From positions 7,179,001 to 7,243,000 of the forward strand of contig NC_088357.1 in NCBI RefSeq assembly GCF_036884655.1: a DNA stretch of 64,000 nt. The letters are read 5' to 3'. Numbering within the stretch: the first letter of the stretch is position 1; every line of letters begins with the position of its first letter. The stretch comes from Musa acuminata AAA Group. Its lineage: Eukaryota; Streptophyta; Magnoliopsida; Zingiberales; Musaceae. The position numbers and the translations under genes are program-made. Below, piece by piece: positions 1 to 12,899 of the stretch. The notes under the pieces were generated by a model, which was given only the letters and a program-made list of their open reading frames with translations, ran no database searches and was not told where the DNA came from.

Positions 1-985
1 ATTCGAAGTTTAGTTAATATTTAAGTAATCTATTTGGTAAGTCTAATTGTATCTCTCTGTAGATCTCTTCAGTTTACTTTCATCTACAGAGTCCTGTTAG
101 GGTAATCTTAATGTGTCTATCAGTCTGTCAAACGGGGACCTGCCCGCCTGTCCAGATGATCACTGGGATTACTGAGATTTATCTACATGACAACTGAGAT
201 TAAAAGAGTGTTCTGTTCTAAAATGTCCATGATAACTGAGGTTAAAAGAGTGTTTTGTTCTAGAACGGCCTTGCTTGCCCACTTCTTTTTCTAGTCATTT
301 GATTCCTCTAATTGTCCATTATTTGTGTTTCTTCTGCCGTGTTGTCAACACAAATCTAATAGCTTTTCCATCTAATTCACTTCTGCAATTGAATAAATTT
401 AACACTTTGTGGAGTAATCTAGCAACTGCGAGGTTACGTCATATACCTAATCTCAAACAATCAAAGCTAGATGTACAGAAAGAGTCATCTAAAATTGAGA
501 AACTTAGGACAAGAGCTGAGGCTACAACATGGAAAAAGTTAAAGCTTATCCAAGTGGATATTGTTCTTATCATACTGATTCGTGCATAAATAACACATTA
601 AAAAATTCAAACATGTAGAATGGTGAACAATAATGAGATAACTAATTAAAGAACCATGCAACTTAGTGGCTAATCTGTCGTACAAGGACAGCAAGTGCAA
701 GTTACCGATAAGCAAGAATCTAATTTGAACTTGAGTTCAATATTTGAATGATCGTAAATACATACATGCAGAGACGTATTTCTCATCTATCACTATGCAA
801 CCAAGATCAGGCAATCAAATTCACAGCAGGTTACTAAAAACTAGATTTTTTGAAGGACATTATTCCTATTGGTCTAAGATCGTAACTTTCAACCAATTCA
901 AACATCAATCGAACCAAATGAGAGATAGATCGGAGCCCCAACAAACAAGTTACACGAGAAATCACACAAATGGTGGAAAAAGTAC
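1..985. other. Left-edge non-coding DNA (probably intron 1 of the bHLH gene)
   Basis: This AT-rich stretch follows the donor site of the minus-strand bHLH first exon, so it is most simply that gene's first intron. I searched the minus strand for the conserved basic helix-loop-helix exon and saw nothing like it, so the second exon probably lies beyond the left edge. The only visible structure is a pair of ~42-bp direct repeats at about 186-270. The short open frames here have no recognisable domain. Confidence 0.5.
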
Positions 986-1222
986 CAAGCCCTGGCCACC
1001 GCTAGTGGAGGCAAGCTTGGAGGACTCATCGTCCGACGCAACCGAATCCCTCTTCCTCCTCCTCCCCTTGCTGTTCCTCCCGCTCTGATCCGTCACCGCT
1101 GACTCCTCCGCCGGCGCGCCTCCGCCCAGTCGCCGGATCACGGGCCCCAGGGGCGGCGGCGCTCCGACCATGGGGAAGGGACACATCTCTGGCCCCAGCG
1201 ACGACAACGACGCCCGATCCAT
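986..1222 (-). CDS. bHLH79-like transcription factor, first exon only (partial)
   Basis: The minus-strand frame opens with ATG at 1222 and runs 79 codons to a donor (GTACTT) after 986. The N-terminus has a short CPFP-type motif like the WPFP of Arabidopsis bHLH79. It is followed by EESAVTD, a basic patch (GRRRKRD) and the acidic/serine block DDESSKLASTS. That order matches the N-terminal region of the bHLH79 group upstream of the DNA-binding domain. The bHLH domain itself is not in the window, so DNA binding is inferred from the family, whose members act as nuclear regulators of growth. The gene is divergent from the VAMP gene with about 950 bp between the two start codons. Continuing past the donor adds six residues and a stop, consistent with intron sequence. 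The alternative is an isolated exon fragment; the rest of the gene was not seen. Confidence 0.65.
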
Positions 1223-2168
1223 CGCGGGAATATCGACTAAACTTGGAGCCGACGCCGCGAGAGCGTGCGATCGATCGAAGGGGGAAAGGTTGGATCGGAT
1301 TTGCAGTCAATGGAAGGGAGCTAAAGAAAGGCAGGGAGGGGTTTCACTTCGCTATCAGTGAAGTAAAAAGGGGAGCTCAAAATACTGGTAATTTTTCATC
1401 TCAGTCCTTTTCTTTAGTGTATTCGTACAATAAGTACCTGACAGAGGGAGTACGCGTCGCTCAGCCAAGAATGAGAGATAAGAAGAGTTAAGTTTTTATC
1501 TCAGTCCTTCTATTTCTCGTATTTGTACAAAAGGACCTGAAATCTAAATTGAGATAGGAGACTTAAGTTTATTTCGATTAGACTGGAATTTATCGACATA
1601 ATGATCGGTGATGACTTTTGAATGATTTATGCTTAGCTTAATTCTGATTACTACTTCACACATTTTAACGTAATATATAGATATTTTACTATCATAAAAA
1701 TTATATTTTAATTAAATTAAAAAATAATGAGGACTTTAGTGAAAGAACTCGTTTTCAACTTTCCATTTACACCCTCACTAAAACTCAAAATGGCGCTCTC
1801 AGTTCTACAAACTTTCCATATGACCCCACAACATTTTCAAAATTAGTTCTTGTTATTAACGTCGGGTACAACAATATTGTGCTGTGGCCTAGTTTTAGAT
1901 TATAATAAAGTACAAGGACTGTAATACAATAAAAGCAAAGGAAGAATAAGAAAATAAGAACTTTTTATTTATCTCCTCAAAGATTATAATATTACTACAC
2001 ACTCACTAGATATAAATAAACCTTTCGCTTATCATTTCCAGTCTGGAGGAGGGAATAGGAGGCACTTTTTGGATTCTTTCCTCTCTCCGTGGTCGCCGAG
2101 ATCGGCGTCTCTTTGTCTCCATCTCGCTTCAGTCGATCAAGGGGTGGGGTTTGATCGGGGATCGGGAG
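1223..2168. promoter_or_regulatory. Shared intergenic region between divergent bHLH and VAMP genes
   Basis: The two start codons face away from each other, so this stretch holds both 5' untranslated regions and both promoters. Its bHLH-side end (to about 1370) is GC-rich and leader-like. The middle (about 1550-1960) is AT-rich. A phrase containing CTCAGTCCTT recurs at about 1400 and 1500. No clear TATA box could be assigned to either gene. Confidence 0.45.
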
Positions 2169-4984
2169 ATGGGGCAGCAGTCGCTGATCTACAGCTTCGT
2201 CGCGCGGGGGACGGTGATCCTGGCGGAGTACACCGAGTTCTCGGGCAACTTCAACAGCATCGCCGCTCAGTGCCTGCAGAAGCTCCCCGCTAGCAACAAT
2301 AAGTTCACCTACAACTGTGACGGGCACACCTTCAACTACCTTGTCGAGGACGGATATAGTGAGTGTCTTGGATCTCGATCCTGAGTGTCGAGGGTTTCTG
2401 CTTGACTCGGTCGATCGTCCTCGTGGTTTTGGCGTGCCGGACGATGTCGGCTGCCGATTGATGGGTTTGGGATGGGGAGTGCATGTTCTGATTGATTTGG
2501 GGGTTGTCTAGGGTTTCATGAGGTTAGGATTTCACTTCTTCAATATCGTGATGTTTCTGGAGCAATTAGGGGATTCGTTGCCGCTTCTGATATTTTGATT
2601 GTTCGTCTTATTGAAGGATGGGCTTTAAGTGAGTACCGGTTTCGGTTGATTTGGGTACATTCCTATCTAGTGGGAATAGCGAATGGAGCAGGAGATGATT
2701 CTTCTTGTAAATATCTTATTGTTAGCGTTGGTTAGGATGTTTTTATAGTGGCCATTGGATCGGCAAATTATATTCAGCTGCAAGGAAAATTTTAGGAATA
2801 TTTTGTCCCTTTTTGCTTGTTGAGATTGATGAATAGCAGTAGAAGTATCACTTAAGAGTAAATTGATTCAGAACTGCAAGATCCAAATAGTGAATTGGAC
2901 GATCTAGTGAAGGTCGATTGAATGCACTCTCTAATATAAAGGCATCACATTTCATTTGTGTTATACATGCTTAATTGGATGTAGAAATGTGTTTCTATTA
3001 GACTATGGCATTGGTTGAAGTATGGAAGTTTAGTTAAATCTGTTTCCAAAAGGTGTTGTTTGATGTCTTTTTTGTTTGATAATCTGTATTATTGATAATG
3101 ACTAGTAGATTGTCTGTATTTTTTTACCTTGTTTAAGCCCATTATAAAGGTGTAATTGATGTTTGCATCTTTGCCAAGGTTTGGAGTATTGATTGGAAAT
3201 TTACCAGGAATGGTCTCCATCTACCTTTCAGGTGGAGATTCCTGCTCTTTTTTTCTTTCTTTAGTTACAAGTCAGTTCAGACTTCCATCGTGCCTTCACC
3301 AGTAACTAAGAACTTACCTGTGGTTTTGACATCTGTTTGAGAGTTCTTTGTCTATCTTGAGCTTAGATGATTCAAATGTTGTCATCTACCACCGGCCACC
3401 ATTTGTAAGTAATCATACATTTTATGTAGTTAAAACGTTGCCATTGATGATTTCAGTCAGTCTTTTATTTTGAAAATATTGCTGGAATACCTTTTAGTCA
3501 TGTATCTCCAGTGCAATCAGTGAACCATTGGGAAGTTGGTCGCTGTCATAGAGTGGTCAAATCTAGGTTAGGCTTTCAAGAATAACACAATTTTGGCTGA
3601 TATAAGCAGTTGTTTAATATTTATTAGATGTCATGTTTTGTTCTACTGGGATGGTGAAGTGGGTGGTCTATATTTCTAGTGCTTTAGATGTTTTGGAAAC
3701 ATTGACCAATTTGTTGTATGAGAATCAATATCATATCTAAGTAAATTTTATTTGCAGCACCAAGTGCATCTATGGTCTTTTGTATTACTACATGGAAGCA
3801 TGGACATTGGACAGTTTTGTGGGAAGGTTCACAAACTGGGTAAAATCCTATAGTTTGCCCAGTGTTCATCTTTGGGACATGTACTTTGATTTTTCTTTTC
3901 CTGGTAAATATGATTCAAGGGGATACTGTTGGGTCTAATTCCTCATGGACTTCCATTATGTGTACCTTTAACTTGATTGGAAGACTCGTTGTCATGCCAT
4001 TTTGCTTCTTAGCGAAGGTCCCTTAGCTTCTTGAGATTCAATAACTTTGACGGTCCAAGAGCCACTATATATTTATTCTCGTGCAATGAATATGCATTTA
4101 TCTTATCGACAAGTAATATTTTAGAATTTAAGTGAGAATCTTAAGTTTTAGTCTGGATCTTAAGTGAAGTCGTGAATCTTGCAGCATATTGTGTAGTTGC
4201 TGTTGAGTCAGTTGGCAGGCAAATTCCCATTGGCTTCCTGGACAGGGTGAAGGAGGACTTCAACAAAAGATATGGAGGAGGAAAAGCTGCAACGGCCTCA
4301 GCCAATAGCCTCAGCCGCGAGTTTGGGTACTAATTCCTGATGACCACTTAAGTGTTCATCCTTCTCATTGTCTAAGCATGTTTAATAACGAATCTCTTAC
4401 AAACATACCAGGTCCAAGCTTAAAGAGCAGATGCAGTACTGTGTAGATCACTCCGAAGAGATCAGCAAGCTTGCCAAGGTGAAGGCTCAGGTTTCTGAAG
4501 TCAAAGGAGTTATGATGGAAAACATTGAGAAGGTGTGTAATCGTTACCATCTATTTGTAAAGTTCATGCTTGGCATGCTACTTTTGTACAGTGGTGTGGC
4601 ATCATCGATGCTTTTCTTTTGATCGTCTTTCTTGATTCTTTAGGTTCTTGACCGTGGGGAGAAAATTGAGTTGCTTGTTGACAAGACAGAGAACCTTCGC
4701 TCCCAGGTATGCAAACCAAACTTATCATGATGTTGGTTTCTTGTCAAAGCCGTGCTATCAATTTCTTAGCACACAGTATCTGTCAACTTTCTCTGATGAG
4801 ATTCTTAAATACGATGGATATCTGCTGTTTGGTAACACAGGCACAGGATTTTAGACAGCAAGGGACAAAGATGAGGAGGAAAATGTGGCTACAGAATATG
4901 AAGGTTAAGCTGATCGTCTTGGGCATAATTATTGCGCTAATTCTTATCATAGTTTTGTCCATATGCCATGGCTTCAAATGCTAG
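2169..4984 (+). CDS. VAMP721/722-like R-SNARE (vesicle-associated membrane protein 7 group)
   Basis: Five exons join in frame: 2169-2358, 4185-4326, 4412-4532, 4644-4706 and 4841-4984, all with GT/AG introns, giving 219 residues, the same length as Arabidopsis VAMP721. Residues 1 to about 125 form the longin domain ([34 protein letters not shown]). Residues about 128-188 are the R-SNARE coiled coil, with the zero-layer arginine at 155 in VLDRGEK. Residues about 196-213 form one hydrophobic tail anchor followed by CHGFKC. The family drives fusion of secretory vesicles with the plasma membrane and the growing cell plate, pairing with SYP1 Qa-SNAREs. Intron 1 is long (1.8 kb). No broken residues were seen. 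The exact paralogue (721, 722 or 726) cannot be decided here. Confidence 0.96.
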
Positions 4985-6451
4985 CATCTATGGATCTGTG
5001 ACCGTCACAACCACCCGTTCCCCTGTAAGACTGGTGCTGTGTCTTAGTGTAGCCTATTAGTTTCATAAACCTTGGTGACTTGTGCTTCAGCATTTACATT
5101 TGCAGAATGAGTATTTTGTTTGTCTTCTTGTCTGCTGGGTACCAAGACGGTATTAGCTCAGTGTGTCGTATGCCATGCCGTGTAGCCTAAGAACAGAATT
5201 GCTTTTTTGTCATCGTGGCTTATCTTGTTCTTCAAGTATTATTTTCTTGTGGTAGGATTTGGTGTTTTGGACTCGAGTGCAACCATCATTTTAACTTGTG
5301 GTAGGTTTATTGTTGCTATTTCTTTTACATAATGGATATCATCAAAATAATACATGAAATTTTGTTTACTGTGAATAAGGGCAAAGCTTGACACACCGTA
5401 GATTTCTCCTCTACGATTTGGATTTCAAGAGATTCAACTTAGTCTTTTGTCTTGGTAGACATCAAATAAATGCTGCCATCTACTTCAGCTACAAATTTTT
5501 ATGTACGTAAGCTTCTTGAACGTTACATGATGTGTATCCTACAGCCCTAGTGATCAACATGTAGCTTACCTACACTAACTGTATGCATGTATGCCTTGTG
5601 ATTGAAGGTGAACGTTGGTTAATCTGGGTCCCACATGATGGCTCGTCCCGATCAGCCCCTTTGGGTATCTGCATCTTTTTGATTCGCTTATACTATTAAT
5701 CGAAATTTGAGATAATTGTAAATATGAAAAATAAATCAAAAGTAGCTCATAAGGCAACTTCGATATTGAGAAATTCTATCCAATCAACATTTGTTAGGAT
5801 ACTCGTTAGTCGAATTTAATCATGCATATAACTGATAAGAAGACACAAAATTATTTTGCATGGTATATTTCAATAGATTAAATATCTAATTTGTAAGAAT
5901 TGTTTACTTCAAATCTTTTTTATGCTCAAGAAATCTTTAATCCACGTTATCACCGTAATTATACAGCCCAGTCGATCCCCTTTAAATATCACAATGACAA
6001 CCTCTGTGAGAGATCAAATCGTAGTACCTCAATCGTTCCTCGCATCGCGGCGCGGAGTCGCGGCTTCCCAAAACCCCCCACCTCTCGTTCATCATCTCTG
6101 CCTTCATAAAACCCTAACGTCCGATCGCTCCTTCCTTCTTCATTCTCATCCCCAATCGCCCGATTTCTCTTCTCTTCCAAGGATTTCTTACGGAGGAACG
6201 ACCGGCAGGCGCAATCTTCTTCGAGAACGACCCGCCAGAAACCTCTTACTTCTAGGGTTCATCGGACGCCGGGGGGGCTTTTCCCTGTTGGATTGTGCTC
6301 ATTGGGACCGTGCTCACATCTCTAGGTTTGGATTTCCTGTGGTCAACGCTGGCGGAGCCCACTGTCGGTTGATGGCCGATCGCCGCCGCTTGTCAGCTGT
6401 GGTGTTAGGGTTTTTTGAGCTTGGGTGGGAGGGATTTGACGTCAGAGAGGT
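4985..6451. other. Intergenic: VAMP 3' UTR and CCR4 promoter/5' leader
   Basis: The first few hundred bases should be the VAMP 3' untranslated region. About 5400-5950 is AT-rich with no coding signal. From about 6000 the sequence becomes GC-rich and leader-like. It carries telo-box-type motifs (AAACCCTAA at about 6111, and CTAGGGTT/TTAGGGTTTT near 6250 and 6405), which are common in the 5' regions of plant translation and RNA-metabolism genes. Open frames across 5900-6458 show no known domain. Confidence 0.5.
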
Positions 6452-6458
6452 ATGCTGA
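6372..6458 (+). promoter_or_regulatory. Possible upstream ORF overlapping the CCR4 start codon
   Basis: An ATG at 6372 opens a 28-codon frame (begins MADRRRLSAVV) whose TGA at 6456-6458 lies just past the CCR4 ATG at 6452, in a different frame. If transcription starts upstream of 6372, ribosomes would have to skip this ATG or reinitiate to make the deadenylase. The transcription start is unknown, so a role is only inferred. Confidence 0.3.
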
Positions 6459-9400
6459 CCGTGTTACGGGTTCATCTCCCGTCGGAGGTCCCCATCGTTG
6501 GCTGCGAGATTGCGCCGTATGTTCTTTTGCGCCGACCGGATGGTTCCGTCTCGATCGACGAGGTACCCGAGCCTGCTCCGCTGATTGGCTACTGCATGAA
6601 GTACAAGTGGTATGTTTTCGTTCAGTGTGCTTCCTGTGATTCATCTTCTGATTGCAGTTCATCATTTCAATTTGCTTCAGAAATTACTGTTTCTCATAAG
6701 TGTCTAGTGGCTTTCGTGTCCGTATCTTTTTATTGTTGTATGTTCTCTTATATTTAGCATTTCACATGGTTTTATGTATGAAAGGATTGTTCTGTTGTTA
6801 ATGCCACTCAATTGCAGTTTTGTTTATCACTTAAAAGTTTTATTTTTGATTGAAGTCATACCCAATTGTTCACAAATGTAAATAAATTTTATTTTTTCTA
6901 GTTACTCTATGGATCTATCTAAACATCTTCATTCCTGCAACTCTAATATGTAATACATGTTGATATCAAAGCATGATTGACCTCACAGAGGTTTCAGGTG
7001 GGTTGTTCTTGAGAACGACCTCACAATCAGAGTGGATGCAACATTTAAAAATATGCATTACAGGTGGCATATAATATATATCAGTTTGACCTTAAACCGG
7101 CACATGGACTAACCACCACTGAGCAGTGTCCAGTGAACCAGCCCTAACCAAATTTTAAAGACTGAACTCAGTTCATATCAGAGTGGCTCAACTCTGTTAT
7201 TATACTTGTTTTAAAATTTTAGGAAGAAGAGGGACATCATTCTTTTTTGGTCGGTACCTGCTGGTTTGCCATTGCTATCCAAGTACAAGTCTGACCAGGC
7301 ATAACTTTAAAATGTCAGTGGACCTATGGGGATGGAGCTGGGCATAAAACCCTCATGTTCCATGCAATTTTGGCCCCTAAAAGATTGTGTTGCTTTAGTA
7401 ATAGTATCACTTAAAATAACCCTTACTTTGTTGTTCAAAGTTTTAATTTAAATATGGTTCTTGACATTATCATCAATTGGTGTTATGCATAACTTGGAAA
7501 TTTTATATTGCAAAATGTAATTATTTAATGCTCTCCTTTGGCTGTTGTATTTGAACCATTTGTCTTGTATGTACACTTTGATGTGCAGGTACCGGAATCA
7601 AGGTGATCAAAAAGTTGCTATATGCAGTGTACATCCGACTGAGCAAGCAACTCTGCAGTGCCTGGTCTGTCTTAAGGAGAAAGTACCTATTACCAAGAGT
7701 TACCATTGTACTCCTAGGTGTTTGTCTGATGCTTGGCAGCACCATCGTTCATTGCATGACCGAGCAAAGAAAACGGCAAAAGAAAATGGAGCCGAAGAGG
7801 AAGAGTTGTTTGGACGCTTTAATAGTAATAATGGTTCAATTTCTATGTATCCTACAGCTGTTGCTGAAAAAACTGGAGAAGCCTGGTCTGAAGTTGGGTT
7901 TTCTAGGACATATACACCAACATCTGATGATATTAATCATGTTCTTAAGTTTGAATGTGTAGCAATAGATGTGGAGACAAGAAAACATGTTGGAAATGTA
8001 AATGCCATTTTGACAGCACGTGTAATTCCAGCCCCCTCTCCTACTCCACGTCACATGATTCCAGTGAATGTAGCCCTCTCGGGGCAATTGAATCTAGATG
8101 GTCGAATAGCTTCAGGGACTTTCTCGGTGCTTTCATACAACATTCTCTCTGATGCATATGCCACAAATGAGGTGTATAGCTACTGCCCAACTTGGGCACT
8201 TTCATGGCCTTACCGCAGGCAAAACTTGTTGCGAGAAATTATTGGCTACCAAGCTGACATAGTCTGTCTTCAGGAGGTACAATTTTAAAATTTTGTTTTT
8301 TCCTAAGTTCAAGAGACCTATTAAATATTCTCTTCAGAAAAAAGGTTCAACCTTTCTTAGTGTTTCTGTTCTTTACGTTCTATACTATCTCTTTGCTTGA
8401 GATTCTAGGTTCTTTATGTTAAAATATCCTTTTGCTAACAACTTATCTTTATGCAGACATTAATTGATTGTATGCAATTTTATCCAATCATTTTTTTATT
8501 AGTGTATACATGATGTATCAATTTTGTTAACTAAAGAAAAATTCTTTCTGTTTGTTATTTTCATTTTCTTCACTGAGCTTCCCGTAATGTGTTTTTTAAT
8601 GAACTATGAATGAGAGTAGCTGTTGCTTGCCTGCATGTTTGCAGCAACATATATGAATATGTTTGGTAGTGCATTATTATCTTCTTAATCCAATTTTTTT
8701 ATATATTTTCTGTGGAAAATTTTTAGTTTTTTAATTTTGAAATATCAACTGATTCTACTTTTCGACAATCTAAAGATTAATAACTTACATATAATGCAGG
8801 TTCAAAGTGACCATTTTGAGGAATTCTTTGCTCCAGAACTTGATAAACATGGGTATCAAGCACTATACAAGAAAAAGACTTCAGAGGTCTTATTTCATAT
8901 TGAACTTCTTCAATATTTGTTTCATGTTATAGAGCTTTGTCTTCTATATTCTAACAAAATTGTTTGTTCAGGTTTATAGTGGCAATCCAAATACTCTTGA
9001 TGGTTGTGCTACATTTTTCCGCAGGGACAGGTTTTCACATGTCAAAAAATATGAGGTAGCTGCACTTGCAATGAGTACTGGTATGCTGATTGATGTCATC
9101 TGAAAGTGTAGGATTAACTTGATATCTGTACTCAGGTTGAGTTCAACAAGGCTGCACAGTCTTCATCAGCTGGTCAGAAGAAAGTTGCTCTGAGTCGTCT
9201 GATAAAGGTCATCATTTGGCTCTTGTTTGCAGGACCCTTTCTAATTGCAAGTGTTTCCTCATTCTTATGGTTATTTATGTATGTAGGATAATATTGCCCT
9301 TATTGTGGTTTTAGAAGCAAAATTTACGAGCCGTGTCTCTGGTAATCCTGGAAAAAGACAGCTAATTTGTGTGGTCAGTTTTCTTATCTTGTCATCCTTT

Positions 9401-11271
9401 AAATTTGCATACTGTGTAAGTAATTGCTATCTATTTTGCATATGGATATGCTGTATCGTGTGCCTAAAATGTCATGTATTTACAGTATTAATGAAGCATA
9501 AGCTTGTTAAGCTTGTAAGGAAGACATGGTTTTGTGCTTCATTTTGTCATATTACTTATCAAAGTTCCTTTAAGGGTCTGCTTTTTTTGCAAGAAAATGG
9601 TGAAATTATTTCCACAGCAAAAGATTTTCCAAAAAGCCAAATACCAGGTGTTGGATTAAAGGAAAAGGTTCCATTTTCTTTTTTGGCATTGTTGAAGTAA
9701 ACTAAAAGATAATGAAATGAAGGATTTTGTGGGCTTATGTTTGTTTTCAGAAAACTAAAAGACATCTTTTCCTAAAAATCTGGACTGCAGTTGCAAATGT
9801 TCATGTTTGTATGTGTATGTGTTTTCCCTACCAAAACAAACATCAATAATGGCATTTTTCTTAGGGAATGACATTGTTTGTGGAAATTGTGAATCCTCAC
9901 AATGGTGGTCCTAATATTTTTCTCTATGGAATCATTTGCTTGGAAGAACATTTTTATTTTGGTGACTTGATGGGTTTTTCTTACTGGATTATTTTTTTCA
10001 TTTGGTTTGCCACTGTAACCCTGCTATAACAATTTTATTTAGCAAATGAATCATTTTAAATGGTAGCTATGGTTAGAGCCTTCCTTCCTGTTGACTTTAT
10101 TCTCGTTGGGAAAAAATGTATTTTTTTTTTTTTTTGCACTCTTATGTTTTTAATGTGCTAGGAACTATGTGCCATAGATTGAAGTTGATGCCTAAACTTG
10201 TTTGCATATTTCTTTTCAAGTTGCTTTCAGAACTGCCAGTTAACTATTGATGTTCTTGACACACATGCAAAATTCTATAGGTATAATCATTTGCTTTTGG
10301 TCATCCATGCAGGCAAATACGCATGTAAATGTTCATCATGAACATAAGGATGTTAAACTTTGGCAGGTTTTCATTCTATCCAGCTTTACCTTTGTAGCAC
10401 ATACTGCTGCATTTGTTTTCCTTTTAAATTATCATTATGATTTTTGTCAATGGGATGCTCTCAGGTTCATACTCTTTTAAAAGGATTGGAGAAAATTGCT
10501 GTAAGTGCAGATATTCCAATGTTGGTCTGTGGAGATTTTAACTCTGTCCCAGGGAGGTCTGTGGATATTCTTTTATCAGTTTCTCTTTTTGCATGAAGTA
10601 AAATTCAAGTATCTGAATAAGTATTATGGATGTAGTGCTCCTCACGCACTTCTTGCAAATGGCAAAGTTGGAACGTTGCATCCAGATTTGGCTGTAGATC
10701 CCCTTGGGATTTTGCGCTCTACAAACAATTTAACTCACCAGCTTCCATTGGTAATCATCATAATTATCTATAGTTTTACAAACAATTTACTCTACAAACT
10801 ATAATTTATGTTTTTACATAATCTGTAAGCTCTTTTGGTGTTAACATGTATGCACATGCGACAGGTCAGCGCATACTCATCATTTGCAAGAATGGCTGGA
10901 GTCACTCCTGGTTTAGAGCAACAAAGGAGGAGGATGGATGCCTTGACACTCGAACCTTTGTTCACAAATTGCTCCAGGGATTTTGTTGGGACTGTCGACT
11001 ACATATTCTACACAGGTTTGCAACTTGTCCAGTAAATCTTTTGCTTTATTTTCATAGTTGGTGCTCAAAACTTTGTCACAGTATGATGTCCAAATTGTCC
11101 TAAGCCATCTTGCTTGTGTTTTCAGCGGATTCTCTATTTGTGGAATCTGTATTAGAGCTCTTGGATGAGGAAAATTTGCGGAAGCACACTGCAATACCTT
11201 CCCCTGAGTGGTCATCTGATCATATAGCGCTTCTAGCTGAATTTCGCTGCAAGCCTAGAATTAGATGTTGA
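6452..11271 (+). CDS. CCR4-type poly(A) deadenylase (carbon catabolite repressor protein 4 homolog 1/2 type)
   Basis: Eleven exons join in frame to 577 residues: 6452-6609, 7589-8276, 8800-8886, 8972-9055, 9136-9207, 9287-9373, 10313-10366, 10465-10556, 10636-10750, 10865-11015 and 11126-11271. The N-terminus (MLTVLRVHLPSEVPIVGCE) and the Cys/His-rich stretch in exon 2 (HPTEQATLQCLVC, HCTPRC) match plant CCR4a/b. As in those proteins there are no leucine-rich repeats. The endonuclease/exonuclease/phosphatase fold supplies SYNILSD, CLQE with Glu282 as likely Mg2+ ligand, CGDFNS and WSSDHIALLAEF near the C-terminus. The family removes poly(A) tails within the CCR4-NOT complex in the cytoplasm. 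Intron 8 is only 79 bp. Known plant CCR4a is about 600 residues, so length is normal and no catalytic motif is lost. Confidence 0.96.
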
Positions 11272-12599
11272 AACTAGTGGTAAGTGTGAATACCGTTTTC
11301 TAGGAGGTCAATTTTTTTTTTCTAAATATGCTGTGTACCGGCATTTAGTTAGTTTATCTACCCTCTGCATTTATGCTGCTATCAAATATTATTAAAGTTT
11401 CTTGTACTATATAATATCCTGTTGGATATTGTTGTGGCATGGGATATTAGATATTGGGATGAGGTAATCCTCGGGATGTTCAGAGAGAACCAATGGGTTG
11501 ATGAAATTTTTGTACAAATATCAAAGTTTGTTTTGTGTAAATGAAAAGCTAAATTTATAGATTTGCTTATGCTAGATATGATGTTTTATTGTGTCATTTG
11601 TTATGCTTTCCAGTGCCATATTTTCTTATTCATGCTAATTTCACAGCTGCTGCTTGCTTAAAAAAGTAATGCTATAGTGATCTATGAATTGTCTTGATTT
11701 TAACCTGTATAATTCATACTTGTATGACACTATGAGATGATGATTAATGTCATTTATGCAAATGACTACCACATAAGTAATTTCTTTATGGGCCACATTT
11801 GGTTACTGGGAATGCTACAAAAAGAGTTTGTCCTTTTAATTTTATCATATTAGTATTGCAAGCAACTAATATGGTATATTTTTCTTGAAGGTTAAGCGAT
11901 GAGGAGGCTATAAAGTCAAGTCAATTCAGGTTTTGAAACATTGTACATATTAATATAGAGGGAATTATTGGTGATAGAATTGAAGATATAGCGACCAGAC
12001 TCTTACTAATTTATCATTGATATAGAAAACTATATTGAAGATGTAAAGTGAGCTATAAATGAGAGTTTTTTTTCCTCTCGGACATCTCTTCTTTCATTCA
12101 GATTTAATTGCTATTTTTATGTTTGAAAAACGCAGTGTGTTGTGGTAAGAAATAGGAATGATATTTGAGTCATAGCCTTTTTCGTATTTTGATACCCCCA
12201 CCCGATCAGGTCTTTAATCCTGATTACTATGGTTAAAACTACTCGCCTACTGCTAATGGTTTAGATCGAGAGGGCTTCCCAACAAATGGCAACTTTTCAC
12301 AGATACTTTTTCTGGATTTGAGTTTCCTGGTTGTTACTGTGTTCTTGCCTTTTTTTTTTTTTCCTATTGTCATATAAATTATTCCTAGATAAATTCTTCT
12401 TCAATCTGACAAGTACACGTAATTATATTTATTGTCAATGCAGATCGATATGAATATGTTAATCTCTTGGTTAAGTTTGAGAATACATGTTGGTATAGTT
12501 GGGAGTCTTGGATACGATAAAGCTCGCATGTAAACTACTGTTATTGTTTCTAATCAACATGTGGATGATAACTAATGGATTCTTTTTGGATACATTTAT
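11272..12599. other. Intergenic: downstream of CCR4
   Basis: AT-rich sequence containing the CCR4 3' untranslated region and spacer. I see no coding frame, RNA gene or repeat of note beyond oligo-T runs (for example near 12350). Confidence 0.5.
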
Positions 12600-12899
12600 C
12601 CATATCGATCTGCTTAAGTTGGCTTAGGGTATTAATTAATCCAGTGCAAAAGAATGAGCTTCCTGGCGCAGAGATATAATAATATGCAACAAGCCTCGGA
12701 GGAAGAGACGACGAACATGTGCGACACGAGGAACGCCGGGATTCCCTGAGTTCACGTGGTACCCATATCGATCTGCTTGAGTTGGATTAGGGTATTAATT
12801 AATCCATTATAAAAGAGATATAATATACAACGAGCCTCGGAGGAAGAGACGACGAACATGCGCGACACGAGGAACGCCGGGAATCCCTGAGTTCACGTG
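12600..12899. repeat. Imperfect tandem duplication carrying two G-boxes
   Basis: Copy 1 (12600-12758) and copy 2 (12763-12899) share nearly the whole sequence from CCATATCGATCTGCTT to GAGTTCACGTG. Copy 2 lacks about 22 bases found in copy 1 around 12645-12672. Each copy ends with a CACGTG G-box (12753-12758 and 12894-12899), about 540 and 400 bp upstream of the DUF538 start codon. G-boxes bind bZIP and bHLH factors in plants; whether these are used is unknown. Confidence 0.8.

Noticed and set aside
5922..6458. 178-codon frame upstream of CCR4
   Set aside because: Runs through the GC-rich leader without any recognised motif. Only its last 28 codons (from the ATG at 6372) are kept, as a possible uORF.
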